Of a stretch of 64,000 nt of DNA, positions 1 through 12,795 are shown piece after piece; position 1 is the stretch's first letter; each line of letters begins with the position of its first letter. The stretch spans positions 9,293,151-9,357,150 of the forward strand of contig NC_003071.7 in assembly GCF_000001735.4 (NCBI RefSeq), given 5' to 3'. The notes under the pieces were generated by a model that worked only from the letters and a program-made list of their open reading frames with translations, had not been told where the DNA came from and made no database searches. A program made the position numbers and the translations under genes. The stretch is from Arabidopsis thaliana (Eukaryota > Streptophyta > Magnoliopsida > Brassicales > Brassicaceae).

Positions 1-79
1 CTGGGCTCCATTCGAAGACACATTAATTTCCATGGGCCTGGTCCACATACAACCATACTAAATTTGAAGTAATTTACCC

Positions 80-300
80 GCCATTTAAAAAAGCCCATAG
101 GCTCCTTCTCCTAGAAGCTGGCGGGAAAATCCCAAAACTTTTCCCGGGAAAGTAGATAAAAAATTTCGGCCATTAAAGGACAAAATCACAAGAAAGTAGA
201 AACCCTAGAGATTTTGAAACCGAAACCCCAAAAACCCCTTTGACGCCTCCTTCTTCTTATCTCTTTATAAAAAACCATTTCTTTCCTGCAACATCGTTGC
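80..300 (+). promoter_or_regulatory. RNR1 promoter with E2F-type sites
   Basis: The 380 bases before the RNR1 start carry GGCGGGAAAA at about 120-129, the reverse complement of the E2F consensus TTTTCCCGCC. A palindromic TTTCCCGGGAAA lies near 140-151, and there is a TATAAAA at about 266-272. A TGGGCC element sits near 33. E2F control of ribonucleotide reductase genes at S phase is established for plants, so the sites fit the downstream gene. Binding itself is inferred. Confidence 0.6.
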
Positions 301-378
301 TTATCATCAGACGCACATCACCTGTTCGATAAAATTCCTCTGAGAGTGTTTTTTTTGTTTTCCTTCTGACAAAGAAAT

Positions 379-3300
379 ATGTATGTAGTGAAGCGTGACG
401 GAAGACAGGAAACTGTTCATTTCGATAAGATTACTGCGAGGCTTAAGAAACTTAGCTATGGGCTTAGCAGTGACCATTGTGACCCTGTCCTCGTTGCTCA
501 GAAGGTCTGTGCCGGTGTCTATAAAGGAGTCACTACGAGTCAACTTGATGAGTTGGCTGCTGAAACTGCTGCTGCTATGACTTGTAACCATCCTGATTAT
601 GCATCTGTGAGTATCTCTCTTCGTTTTCCTTTCTGGGTATTGCTTGATTTTGATTAGTCGTTTCTGGAGAAGTGATCTCTGTCATTGGATTGGTGTTTCA
701 TTTGATTGAATTGATCTGTATAATTTACATGTTATCTGTGTTCATATGTCAGCTTGCTGCTAGGATTGCTGTGTCGAATCTCCACAAGAACACTAAGAAG
801 TCATTTTCTGAGACGTGAGTGTTGAGTTCTTTCTTAGTGTGTATTATACCCTTGATATGAGTTCAAGTTTCCATGTGTGTTGACTCCGATGGCTTGTGTG
901 GTATCTTGCAGGATTAAGGATATGTTCTATCATGTCAATGATAGATCTGGACTAAAGTCCCCACTAATAGCCGATGATGTGTTTGAGATAATTATGCAGG
1001 TAAAGAAATCTTGTGTTAAGCTCTTGATTCAATCTGTTTCTTGGTGTGATATATATATATATATATATGTATGTATCTTATAAATCACTGACTTGTGTGT
1101 TACTGGTTTCTTCAGAACGCTGCTCGTTTGGACAGTGAGATCATCTATGACCGTGATTTTGAATATGATTACTTTGGATTTAAAACTCTTGAGAGATCGT
1201 ACCTCTTGAAAGTCCAAGGGACTGTTGTTGAAAGGCCTCAACACATGCTGATGAGGGTTGCTGTTGGGATCCACAAGGATGATATTGATTCCGTGATCCA
1301 AACCTACCATTTGATGTCTCAGAGATGGTTCACTCATGCATCTCCTACTCTCTTCAACGCAGGAACTCCAAGGCCTCAAGTAAATACCTATCACTTGATA
1401 TTTATTATATCTATTAAATAAGGCGTTTTACTTTGATACGTGTCTTTGCTGATCTGCTATTGAAAATAATTGAAATTGCAGTTAAGTAGCTGCTTTCTAG
1501 TCTGCATGAAAGATGATAGCATTGAGGGCATATATGAAACACTCAAAGAGTGTGCTGTTATAAGCAAATCTGCTGGGGGTATTGGTGTTTCAGTTCATAA
1601 TATTCGTGCTACCGGAAGTTACATTCGTGGCACAAATGGAACATCTAATGGTATTGTTCCTATGCTGCGTGTATTCAACGATACAGCTCGTTATGTTGAC
1701 CAAGGAGGAGGCAAGAGAAAGGGTACGTATCAGCTCTTTGTACTATTAGCATAATCATCTGTCCAGTATATGGTCTAAAGTGTATCTGATTTATAATTTG
1801 TAATTGGTGAAGGAGCCTTTGCTGTTTACCTGGAGCCATGGCATGCTGATGTCTATGAGTTTCTGGAGCTGCGAAAGAACCATGGAAAGGTATAGTCATA
1901 GCTAGATAATTCACCATATCTACTCCCTAAATGTGATTACCATTTGACGCTGATACAACCTCTTAATACACTTTGTCGCATTGCAGGAAGAACACAGGGC
2001 TAGAGATTTGTTTTATGCTCTCTGGCTTCCAGATCTTTTCATGGAGAGGGTCCAGAATAATGGGCAGTGGTCACTGTTTTGTCCTAACGAAGCTCCAGGT
2101 TTGGCAGATTGCTGGGGAGCTGAATTTGAGACACTGTACACTAAGTATGAAAGAGAGGTGAGTCCCTATTTCATCCATGTATATGCTGCTTCTTTAGTAA
2201 CTCAAATTCCTGTTATCTCAATACAGTTATGTTTGTTCATATCTTCAGGGAAAGGCCAAAAAGGTTGTTCAGGCGCAGCAGCTTTGGTACGAAATATTGA
2301 CATCCCAGGTAGAAACAGGAACACCATACATGCTTTTCAAGGTAAGTAACAGTCATCATTCTGTAGCTACACGTTATGGCCTTATAATCATTGGTTCTTA
2401 CTCCAAATTTGAATGCTCTTAAACTATAGGATTCATGCAACCGAAAAAGTAATCAGCAAAATCTGGGTACCATAAAGTCGTCCAACTTATGCACTGAAAT
2501 CATTGAGTACACTAGTCCAACAGAAACTGCTGTGTGCAATCTTGCATCTATTGCTTTACCCAGATTTGTAAGGGAGAAGGTGAGAGGGAGACTGGTTTTT
2601 TAAAATTTGCTTTCTCTTTATTACTCAATGTATAGCTCTAACATTCTTCATCTCACAACAGGGTGTCCCATTAGACTCTCATCCACCTAAGCTCGCTGGC
2701 AGTCTGGACTCAAAGAATCGTTACTTTGATTTTGAAAAATTAGCAGAGGTCAGATACAAGCACTCGCCTTGCTTGACCTGAAATCTGATTCTTAAGGAAT
2801 TATCTGTGGAGATATTTCCGTGTCTGTGATGTGATGTTTGACTTTTTAATTTTTCTGTGTGGCCAGGTGACTGCTACTGTTACTGTTAATCTCAATAAGA
2901 TAATAGATGTGAATTACTATCCTGTGGAGACTGCAAAAACTTCAAACATGCGTCATAGACCTATTGGTATTGGTGTACAAGGCCTTGCAGATGCATTTAT
3001 CCTCCTTGGAATGCCATTTGATTCTCCAGAGGTAGACTTGTTTTGAATTATGATCAATCTTGGAAAATATAATTTTGTTATCTGTTCTTAAGCAGTTTAA
3101 TTTGTTACTCAGGCCCAACAACTGAATAAGGATATATTCGAAACCATATACTACCATGCACTCAAAGCATCTACAGAGCTTGCTGCAAGACTTGGCCCCT
3201 ATGAAACCTATGCTGGAAGTCCCGTGAGTAAGGTATGCATCTCAGCCATCAATTATATCAATTTGGTTTTCCCAAACTTCATAAGCTACCATTGTGGATT

Positions 3301-4430
3301 GTTATGCTGACTTTATCCCATGCTTCTCTAGGGAATCCTTCAACCTGACATGTGGAATGTAATTCCATCAGACCGCTGGGACTGGGCTGTTCTTAGAGAT
3401 ATGATATCAAAGAATGGAGTGAGGAACTCTCTTTTAGTAGCACCAATGCCAACTGCTTCAACCAGTCAAATCCTTGGGAACAATGAATGTTTTGAGCCCT
3501 ACACATCAAACATCTACAGCCGCAGAGTCTTGAGGTATGTGAATATTAAATCATTTGACAAGTATGTTTCTGGTTTTCCCCATTTGATGCTTACTCACTT
3601 GGTTGTCTTGGTTTGTACAGTGGTGAATTCGTAGTGGTTAATAAGCATCTTCTCCATGACCTAACTGATATGGGACTTTGGACTCCAACGCTGAAAAACA
3701 AATTAATTAATGAGAATGGTTCTATAGTTAATGTTGCTGAGATACCTGATGACTTGAAGGCGATTTACAGGTATAGCTTCCACTTATTTTGTGTTTTCAC
3801 TCTCTACTGTCTAGATAAAGAAATTTGACTTGTTTCTTCTGTAAAACAACACAGAACTGTCTGGGAAATCAAACAGAGAACAGTGGTGGACATGGCTGCT
3901 GATCGTGGATGCTACATAGATCAAAGCCAAAGCTTAAACATACACATGGACAAACCCAACTTCGCAAAACTCACTTCGCTACACTTCTATACTTGGAAAA
4001 AGGTACAAACCTTAATCATCTAAACTCTTCATATGATAATTGTGAAATAGGTTAGAGATTCTATAGAGTATCTGATCCTTCACTCATCTGACAATTACTC
4101 TTAATCTCACTTATGTTGTTGTGAATCTACCTTAAGGGTCTGAAAACCGGGATGTACTACCTGCGATCCCGTGCTGCAGCTGATGCGATAAAGTTCACCG
4201 TTGACACAGCCATGCTCAAGGTAGAAAAAACAATGCAAACTCTTTACGCTGATTCTTCTTGTGAACTCAGACATTTTACCTATGAGTTGTTTTCGTTGGG
4301 GTGAATGTAGGAGAAGCCGAGTGTAGCAGAAGGAGACAAAGAAGTAGAAGAAGAGGATAATGAAACTAAGTTGGCGCAGATGGTATGTTCCTTGACAAAC
4401 CCTGAAGAGTGTTTGGCCTGCGGAAGTTGA
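379..4430 (+). CDS. RNR1: Ribonucleoside-diphosphate reductase large subunit (R1), 17 exons
   Basis: This enzyme subunit reduces ribonucleoside diphosphates to deoxyribonucleotides, working with an R2 subunit, and so supplies dNTPs for nuclear and organelle DNA synthesis. I read exons 379-606, 753-814, 912-999, 1116-1379, 1482-1722, 1813-1889, 1987-2157, 2249-2341, 2430-2579, 2662-2748, 2867-3031, 3113-3232, 3332-3534, 3621-3770, 3855-4002, 4137-4220 and 4311-4430. They total 816 codons plus stop, the usual R1 length. An ATP-cone begins at residue 1 (MYVVKRDGR). The redox-active Cys is in SSCFL, and the thiyl-radical motif N-L-C-T-E is followed by the partner Cys in AVCNLAS. The C-terminal shuttle pair is CLACGS. 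All active-site cysteines are present and no break is seen. It corresponds to At2g21790 (RNR1/CLS8) from memory. Confidence 0.97.
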
Positions 4431-5045
4431 AGCTCTAAGTTATAGTTTGGGTCTTAAAAAGTTAGAAAGTAAAAGCATGTCTCTTGGACGGTCTTTTTTA
4501 TTTACTTGCTTATCTGGGTGTATTTTGTTAATAGTTTCCTAATGCTTAATGTTGCTTGAGTTTTTGTGTAATCCAATTTCGTTTTTACCTTTTCTCTTGA
4601 AACAATAAGGATTTGTAACGAGAATTATGTATAACCACCACCACCTTACGGTAGATTTTACTATCCATATATAAATATTTTACCATCCATTTATAAATAT
4701 TTGTAGTTTGGTACTACTACCAATGGTTGTAAGTAATCTGTAAGAATATATTCTGATCATTGTAGATTAGAAAATGTGTTACTACAGGTTTCACTAGCTT
4801 ATCCTAGAACTAGAAACATGAAAATTATGTATCGAATGGTGAAAATATTAATACAAACATATTTACGTTTAAATGCATGTGTACACAACAAAGTTTCTAA
4901 AGCAAGCTCTATCATATAGAGAATAAAGTAAAGCATGTAGCCAAACACTCTGAAACTCTGACGAATCGTTTATCACTGATTTCTCTATCGATAGTCCCGC
5001 CTTCATTGCCAAATTTAAACTCGAAATCTCTCTCTCACTCACTCA
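4431..5045. other. RNR1 3' flank and EME1A 5' flank
   Basis: No gene seen. The first part is probably RNR1 3' UTR. A short AT-rich direct repeat (TATCCATATATAAATATTT, then CATCCATTTATAAATATTT) lies at about 4660-4702. Confidence 0.5.
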
Positions 5046-8000
5046 ATGAGCGATTTCATTTTGATCTCCGACGGCGAGGATGAAGCTACTCCACCACCGT
5101 CGAAGAGGGCTCGAAAGAATCGTACACCCACGGATTTGAACTTGGATACCGAACCATCACTGCAGAAGCAACCGCCAGGATCTGCTTCTACTCCGTTTTT
5201 CCTCGACGAGACACCTCTCTCTGACGATGTCACTGTCCTAAAGTCTTCCTTTGGTTCCGGAACCGGAGCTTCTTCAGGCCGCGAGAACAATTTTTTCGGT
5301 AAGTTTGACGTTCTTAATCGAGAAATCTCTCAATCCGTCGTTGTTATTTTCAGTTCGCCGACGATTATGTTGAAATAGTTTATTTTATAGAGAAATTTAG
5401 ACTTGGGGGAGACTGTTCCACTTGTTAATTTTTGTGATTGATGATGAGTCTTTCAGTTTCTTTGTTAGGGTTTTACTGTTTCGCTGAGTCTTTTTTTTTT
5501 TTGGAAACCTGATTAGGTAAACGAGTTATATCTCTTGAATCGGATTCTGAAGACAGTCCTGGACCTGAGAGTTCAAAAAAGTATGAACCTGTTTATACTG
5601 ATTCTTGGAAGAAACCTTGTAGATTGGAATTTGGATCCAGTGATGCTAATTCTGGTGAGGCTAACTATGACCTATTAAAATATATCCGTCATGATGAAAT
5701 TCGATTCCAAAGGGTAGTTTCTTCTCCACTTATAAATTGCTCGTCGTTCTTTTCTTTCAGATGATGATCCTAGTTGGATGCGGAGAGCTAGTTTTCAATC
5801 TTCGCTGTCTAAAGATGCTATTGAGGTACTTTTATCTGCTAGGCATTCTGCATTCATACCATTTTCTTCGTGATGTGTGTACATGATGAAGGAATAGTTG
5901 GCTCTTTTTTTGTGATTCATAATGCTTTTGTTTAGAGGATTGGGAGTATTTAGGATTCTCATGGGCCTTTATTTTGTTTATTTAGGTATTGCTGGTTAGT
6001 TCGCTCTTTTGTTTGGTGCATATTGCGTTGATCTTGTCACTAAATGGTACAAGCTGTATAATATATAAATTGCTTACGTCTTTTGTTATTTTGATTCACT
6101 TGCAAAAAATCAGGTAGATTCTGACCATGAGAAAGAAGATACAGGCGTTGAGAAGATGGGTCGAAAAAAGCAGACCATAACTTCTAAAAGTACATCTCTT
6201 TCTGCTGATTCATTGCCTAAAAAGAAGATGTCAAAAGATGAAAAAACCCGCGCGGCAGAGGAAAAGAAGTTACAAAAAGAAGTGAGCTTCTTCTTAGTTC
6301 TTACGCGACTTTTCTGTTTTCTGTTCCCTGGATCAATACTTAATTAGCTTCCATCGTCCAGCAAGAAAAATTACAGAAAGCTGCCTCGAAAGCAGAAGAT
6401 GCTGAGCATAAAAAGTTGGAGAGGGAAAAGCAGAAATGGGCAAAGGAAAAGGATAAAGCACTTAAATGTATTGTTGCCTGGATTGACAATAAAGTGCTTG
6501 AAGGATCTTTTGGAGGTAAGGAATTTCTTCATTTTACTTATCATTCTTCAACATATTCCTAAAGATTGGCTAGTTCATCACTAAAGTATGGAGATTTAAG
6601 GCCTTCAGTTATTACAGGACTTCTCATTTCGGGATTGAAAGAGAAATGTATTACATACCATGTCACCACTAATCCGATTCAGAGATCCATTGTGTGGACA
6701 ATGACACTTCCAGAAGATATTGCTCAGGTACCATAATTCGGTCAAATTTTGTAGTACAGGCCAATTTTAATCAATTGGTTTGCATCTTGAATTTCATAAC
6801 TGCAATATCTTTGAGGACAAGTGGTTCTTAGAACCCAGTACTTGCAACTGTTATCAATGCCCCAATCTGGTCAATATATCTGTTTCATATGTGGATAAGC
6901 TTGTTAGTTGAACATGTGTTTTTTCCCTGACTTATGCATCATTCTCTACTGTGTTACGAATTTCATTTCATCATACTCTTATTGATGGAAGACAAGCTAT
7001 GATTCCTCTCTCGTTATTTTCTTCTAACAGCACGAGGTTTGAAATATCCGCTTAAAGTCGAATGTGCTCTCTTTTGTGTGTTTCAGATCCAGGCATATGG
7101 GCACTGTTTGTCAAAATTATTTTGCTTGAGTGGTTCTGTTATTAATGTTTTTTTCAAACCTCCATCTTTAAGAATAAGATATTTGCTTATTAGAAAGTAA
7201 TTGATCAAAGATAACTTCATACAACCTGTCAGGGAATTGGGTTACAGATGATGAAATATTAAATGTAAAGAAATGAATCCCTTTTGTGATGGCCTGTAGG
7301 GCCTTAGAAGATTATTATGTGAATCAGCTTTACCTAGTATTTCTTATACTCTTCATTTGCATCTTCTTTGATCTATTGCAGTCATTGCCTCTAGGGTCCA
7401 AGATTCCATATGTTTTACTCTTGTATGAGGCTGAAGACTTTTGTAATCTTGTTGCTAAGAAAGAACTTCTAGAAAACGTCTACAGAGTTCGTGACGAATA
7501 CCCATCTTATACAATGTGCTACCTCACCAATAAGTTACTGTCCTACGTAAACAAAAAGTGCGTTTGAGAAGGTACATTTTTGTTGCATTAATGTTTCCAT
7601 ACTGAAGCTAAACAACTCTATCTTCTAGGGAAAGGGTTGAGTACAAGGACCCTGTAAATGGCTGTGGTTGGAGAAAGCCTCCTATTGATGAGGTACTACA
7701 GTTCCTAATCAAAATGTGTCTAGAGGGAAAAAAAAAAAATCCTTAATGCTCCTTTGATGTCTTTAATAAAGCTCTGATGTGTTACAGGCAATTGCGAAGT
7801 TATCAACTCACTATATTGGAGTACATTCCCGGCATTGTGTAGACGAGGCTGAGGTGGCTGACCATGTTGTTCGGTTAACAAGTAGTCTGGCCCATTGCCA
7901 AGTCAGGTATTGATATCTATGCTATTTCAATTTTGTTTCCAAAGATTTTGATTCGATATGATGCCCAGTGGAAATTCCATTTTCTTGATGACCTTGATTC

Positions 8001-8595
8001 TGAAGCAAAACTGTCTGATGCGCAGGAAGAAGTTAACTCGGTTATCAGTATACGCTGATGGTACATTAATGTCCAAGAATGCAGCTGATAAGCACTTGAT
8101 TAGAGAGAGCATATGGTAGAGTAATCTAAACCCAGTTTCAATAATCTTTTTAGAAATCACCTTCTTTGTTTAATATGCATTGGATCGATAGGTTGAAAGT
8201 GTTGGTAGCAATACCAAAGGTACAGCCAAGATACGCTATAGCAGTGTCAAAGAAATACCCATCCTTGAAGTCACTTCTTAAGGTTTATATGGATCCTAAC
8301 ATATCGGTGAGTTAACACAAACTACGGATATTGACTTCTTGAGTTGTTGTTTCTAATGGCTTCTGATGCAAATTGTGTTGTGTTGGTTAACAAAATTGGG
8401 GACCAGGTTCATGAGAAGGAGTTTCTACTGAAAGACTTGAAAGTGGAAAATTTAGTAGGAAGAGACACAAGTGTAGGTGAGGCCTGTTCGAAGCGGATAT
8501 ACAGAGTGCTTATGTCTTTAGATGGAACCATTAAGACTGATGACGTCGAAAATGGTGCTGCTTCCTTCACACTTCCTCCATCTGACTTAATTTAG
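5046..8595 (+). CDS. EME1A: EME1-type partner of the MUS81 structure-specific endonuclease, 12 exons
   Basis: EME1 is the non-catalytic partner of MUS81. The heterodimer cuts branched DNA (flaps, stalled forks, nicked Holliday junctions) in homologous recombination and meiosis. Exons read: 5046-5298, 5517-5654, 5761-5825, 6114-6281, 6362-6515, 6618-6727, 7382-7557, 7629-7692, 7788-7906, 8026-8115, 8192-8306 and 8407-8595, joining in frame to 546 residues. The N-terminal third is polar and likely disordered. A Lys/Glu-rich coiled-coil stretch follows at roughly residues 150-220. The ERCC4-like nuclease-fold region begins near IVAWIDNKVLEGSFG, and the C-terminus resembles the helix-hairpin-helix region of XPF partners. 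Intron 6 (6728-7381) is the longest. A paralogue, EME1B, is known elsewhere on the chromosome. Locus At2g21800 from memory. Confidence 0.9.
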
Positions 8596-8810
8596 AACTA
8601 GAGAGAACATCAAATAGGTTCTTAACTTTCTATGTCAAACAAAACAGAAGAATGATTGTGTCTGAGATTTTTTTTTGTATATGCATGCAAAGTTCATTAT
8701 GTTGTTTGAAGTCTTTAATGTGTGTAGTCCTGACTCGTTTTCTAAAGAGTAAAGATAATGATATATTTTCTGGCAAGTGGTTTTGAGTGCTTGACTTGTA
8801 GAGTTGCAAT

Positions 8811-8856
8811 TCTGTTTTCTTCTTTTCATTACAATTCTGTTTTCTTCTTTTCTTTT
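8811..8856 (+). repeat. Short tandem duplication in the EME1A 3' region
   Basis: The block CAATTCTGTTTTCTTCTTTTC occurs twice in a row, separated by ATTA, just after the EME1A stop. It looks like a local duplication and lies in the probable 3' UTR. Confidence 0.6.
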
Positions 8857-8897
8857 CTTATTGATGATGAAAAGCTACTCATACTCATAATCAACAG

Positions 8898-9545
8898 GAA
8901 AAGCCTTCGCCGTTGTACTTGAAAGTTTTGTATTCTTCTAGCAAAGTTACCATGAGATCAATAGATCAAGAAACCTCTGGAACCAACAACTTGGAAAACA
9001 AACTACAGTATGACTTTTACATAATCAATCACGCTCATGAAAACTAAAAACACTTTTTCTCGTTTTGGCTAATTGCTTCAGGTAGGTTAATGATATATGG
9101 CATATGCATGTTATGAAACCAGTCCTCATGAGTGCTCTTGATAAATATCCATATTGCAAGATATGTGGAGGAAACATACTTGGTAACCCATGGAAATGTG
9201 AGACCTGCCGCTTCGAGACACATCAGTACTGTGTGGAGTTGGGGCGACCATCAAGACATCGATTTCATCAGAACCATCCTTTGACACTGTTGACAAAGTA
9301 TCCTTCACAGGAAAAGATGAAATGTGACATTTGCAGAGAGAATATATACGATTTCAATCTCTTCTGCCGTATATGTACTTTTGTTATCCACATCAACTGT
9401 GCCTTGAAAAGTAAACATGTTCTTGAAGCTTTAAGGCAGAAATTCACTGGAACTTGGAGTTTTTGTTTGGGAAAGCTGTGTCATGTATGACGTGTGAAGA
9501 GATATATCATCCTGTGTATTGAGAGCTACCATACTGGTTCTGTCT
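8898..9545 (+). pseudogene. Truncated DC1 (Cys/His-rich C1 domain) gene fragment
   Basis: This is the 3' part of a gene of the same family as those at 10671 and 22118, without its large first exon. After an acceptor at 8897, a linker exon reads PSPLYLKVLYSS, as in the intact copies. A second block from about 9086 encodes two DC1 modules (CKICGGNILGNPWKCETC and CDICRENIYDFNLFCRIC). Near GTWSF the reading drops about 30 residues found in siblings and changes frame. The next frame still reads GKAVSCMTCEEIYHP before a stop near 9520. In the original frame the stop is at 9488-9490. Missing 5' exon, deletion and frameshift all point to a dead copy. It may correspond to At2g21810. DC1 modules are Zn-binding; no function is inferred here. 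Confidence 0.8.
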
Positions 9546-9832
9546 CAGGATTCAACACATGTTATTTCCTTGTGTTGTTATAAGTTTAGGTGTTTTACTC
9601 TTGGTTGGTTTTGTGAAGGTCCTATTTGATCTTGCTTCTCTGTTTTTTCATACACAGATCCTATTGGTTTTTTAAGAGGACACAGTTTGATTTGGTTCAT
9701 AATAAAGAGTCTGAATGTTAGGTTTCATTGTTTTCTCATAAAAGACTTTTATTGATTAGTTTTCTACTCAAAACATGTTTTTAATATTACATGACTATGA
9801 CAGGACCGTATCTGAACATATTTTACAGAGAC

Positions 9833-10069
9833 CTAGCCGGTACCGGTAACACCAAGATCCTGCTTCTTGTCGTCTTTACCAGCACCAAAGACAGGTCCGC
9901 CAAGACCAGCAGCATCAGAGACCTTGTCTTGAAGCTTGTCAACTTGAATCCCACCTTCGTCTTCCTTTGACCTTATATCAAGCTTCGTCTTGTTCTGTCC
10001 TCCTTCCACTGACTCGTACGTTGTCGCCGTTCTTGAATCCATCGGCTCTGCTCCTTGTGCTCCCGACAT
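9833..10069 (-). CDS. Small seed-maturation (LEA-like) protein, 78 aa
   Basis: The single-exon product is short, very hydrophilic, and rich in Gly, Asp, Lys and Gln. It has no Cys or membrane segment (start MSGAQGAEPMDSRTATTYES, end KKQDLGVTGTG). This composition suits late-embryogenesis proteins that protect cells during seed desiccation. I recall At2g21820 being annotated as a seed maturation protein. The upstream region on this strand supports seed or ABA control: a TATA-like ATAAATA near 10121-10129, ACGTGGC (strong ABRE core) at 10170-10176, and CACGTGTC at 10210-10217. It lies between DC1 copies but is unrelated to them. Confidence 0.8.
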   Translation of the reverse strand: MSGAQGAEPMDSRTATTYESVEGGQNKTKLDIRSKEDEGGIQVDKLQDKVSDAAGLGGPVFGAGKDDKKQDLGVTGTG

Positions 10070-10118
10070 CGTTGATGATACCGATCCTTCTTAACTCATT
10101 TTCCCCTTTTGTCCACAA

Positions 10119-10217
10119 AACTTATTTATGCCCTCAAGCCATGGTCTTAAAACCTGCCACCTTGCCAAGACGTGGCAGTTCTTCAGAAGTCTAGACCTAT
10201 CTTGTTGGTCACGTGTC
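10119..10217 (-). promoter_or_regulatory. ABRE-bearing promoter of the seed-maturation gene
   Basis: Two ACGT elements, ACGTGGC at 10170-10176 and CACGTGTC at 10210-10217, lie 100-150 bases upstream of the - strand start at 10069. A TATA-like box is near 10121-10129. Paired ABREs at this spacing are typical of ABA- and seed-induced genes; actual regulation is inferred. Confidence 0.6.
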
Positions 10218-10670
10218 GTAAGTTAGCCAAAAGAAGTCGTCTTTGACCCTTATCATCTGTTGGATTTATGCTTCTTGATATGTTATCGAACATGCTTATG
10301 AATAAAGAACTGTCTAGTGAAAGGTACTTCACACTGAGAAGACTCTTCATCAATTTTTAAGTTTCATATTCAATAACAATTTTAAGTATCATTATTACTT
10401 CAATTACCATAATGATACCAAAAAAAAAAAAATGGGCTCAATAGAATCCAATTAAGCATGGTCAGTAAACGAAATAAAAAATATTAAATTTTCCAACCAC
10501 ACCACGTTGAGAAACAATTATTGAGCCACTAATTTATTACTCTCTCTCTCTCTGTCGACCTCACAATTAGTTATGCTTTTGGGATTTTGAATCATGAAGG
10601 TTCTTTGATCAAGATTACTGTGTTATCTAATGGTACTCTTAGATCAAGATTCCAATCTTGCTTCTTCCCC

Positions 10671-12550
10671 ATGGGAAAACTCGAGCATTTCTCCCACTCA
10701 TGCCCTTTGACCTCGCCGGAGATTGTAGCTGAAGGCATCTGCAACATTTGCTTCCAAGACCAAGTTGTTGAATACGCATGTAAGCCTTGCAATTTTGATA
10801 TATGTAAGACTTGCTCCAAGCTGCCGCAAAAGGTGTCACATGGTTTTCACTCAGATCATCCTCTTGAGTTTTCTCTATTCCAATATGATCGAAAACCTGG
10901 TTACATTGTCTGCTCTTGTTGTGGGAACATGTCTTCTTGCTCATTCTATGAATGTAAAGAATGTGAGATCTATCTTGATCTCGGTTGTGCACTACTGAAG
11001 AACGTTTTCACTGGTTGGGACGTTAGAGAAATGCTTCATTACAGTCATGAACATTTGCTTCGAAGGTGTAAACCAGGACAAGATGCTAGAGGCTCTTGCC
11101 TGCTTTGTGAGCTCCCTCTTTCTCCCTCTTCTATATGTTACGGTTGTGTTTACTGTTACTCGTTTCTCCACGAGCGCTGTCTCGATCTTCCGACAGAGAT
11201 TCGACATCCCGTGCATCTGGAACACCCTCTCAGACGCCTTGATTACATACGAAGTGGTGGTCGAACATTTTGCGGTGCGTGTAGAGAGAAGATTGACAGT
11301 GTCCCCTTTGGCTGCCTAGAATGTGGTTTTTACATTCACATGAGGTGTGCAGATTCGTTTTTGCGCTGTCTGATGCATGAATCTCATGAGCATAAATTGT
11401 TTTATGTATCTTCGAATGCTAAAGAACATTTTGGAAGAAACAATTGTTGCCAAATATGCTTGGGAGCTGTAGTGAGCTCTCTCGATTCTTACTACCACTG
11501 CATCGAATGTGAATTGGAGTTTCATTTCGAATGCCTTGGGATTTCCAAGACCATTTCTAAGAGATCTTGTCACATTCATCCACTTGTTTGTAAAAGAGTA
11601 CGTGAAGAGGATGATTCTTTGGAGTACTGTGGCGTTTGCGAGACATTGATTCATGCCGGACATCATGTTTATTCGTGCGAAGAATGTGATTTTCTTGGTC
11701 ACATTGAATGCATTCTACGCGAGGTAATCAATATCGTTTTTGTGTTTTTTTGTTTCTTAATAATGATGCAATGCTGATGATCTATATCTACAAACTACAG
11801 AAAGAGCCATCACCATTGTACTTGAAGGATCTGTATTCTTGTGTTGAAGACGTCAAAAGAGCAACAAACCAAGAAGACTATGAAACCAACAAAGTTATGG
11901 TATGGCTTTATAATTATCTATCAGTGGAAGAAAAGTATGAACATCATTTTAAGCCAGCCTTTTGTCTCAAACGTGTAAGGTATATGTTGCAGGTTCATGA
12001 TATCAACCATAATCATGTGGTGACATCGATTGATATGTGTGAGCTTGAAGGCAAAGAACATTGTCACATATGTGAAAAAGAAATACTTGGTAATCCATGG
12101 AAATGCGAGACTTGCAACTTTGTGACACATAACTTCTGTGTGGAGCTAGGGAAACCATCAAGACATCGGTTTCATTGGAACCATCTTTTGACACTCATGC
12201 CAAAACCAGTTGCTACGGATATGACGAGTTGTAAAAGCTGCAGAGAGGATATAAAAGGGTTCAATCTATTTTGTCGAATATGCAATTTTATTATCCACGT
12301 CAGTTGCGCCATGAAAGGTAAACGTTTTCTTGGGATGACAGGACCGAAAGTCGTTGGAACTTGGAGAGGACGTTGTTTGGGAGGCAAGCATAGAATGGTC
12401 CAAGTTATGTTCCCGAGGTCATATCAAAAAGTTTGTATTATTTGTCATGAGAGGGTGCTTGGGAAGGCTGTGTCATGTATGGAGTGTGAAACGATTTATC
12501 ATCTTCGGTGTATTGACCGACATCGTATCAAAGACCGTGATTCTTCGTAG
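10671..12550 (+). CDS. Cysteine/histidine-rich C1 (DC1) domain protein, 3 exons, short C-terminus
   Basis: Exons 10671-11723, 11801-11899 and 11993-12550 join in frame to 569 residues. The start MGKLEHFSHSCPL is chosen because both full-length siblings begin this way; an in-frame ATG at 10587 would add 28 unrelated residues. Repeated DC1 modules fill exon 1 (for example CNICFQDQVVEYACKPCNFDIC and CLLCELPLSPSSICYGC). Exon 2 is a linker, and exon 3 holds two to three more modules. DC1 proteins are plant-specific Zn-finger proteins, and most lack a defined role. The protein stops just after CMECETIYHLRC, where the siblings at 14238-16892 and 22118-24758 continue with two or more further modules, so its 3' end appears truncated. 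Probably At2g21830. Confidence 0.85.
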
Positions 12551-12795
12551 TTAGGTTGTTCCTCCTCTGAAACTAAGTTCTGCAACTTCTTGTTATGTTA
12601 TATACCTCTAAAATTTTGTCGGTTAGTAAATCATGTTTGTAATATGTTTATTTGCTCTGTTTATTTCTTGTTCTGTTTTCTTTGTTTTTGGCACACTATG
12701 TATTTTCAATCCTCTGTTTTGGATTCCATTATCGTTTTTCCAGTTCCAATGGTGTTTTTCTTATGTAATCTTGGTGACATAATACACAAAGTTCA

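Noticed and set aside
10587-10670. Upstream ATG as start of the 10.7 kb DC1 gene
   Set aside because: Adds 28 residues not shared with the siblings, which start at the MGKL/MAEL position.
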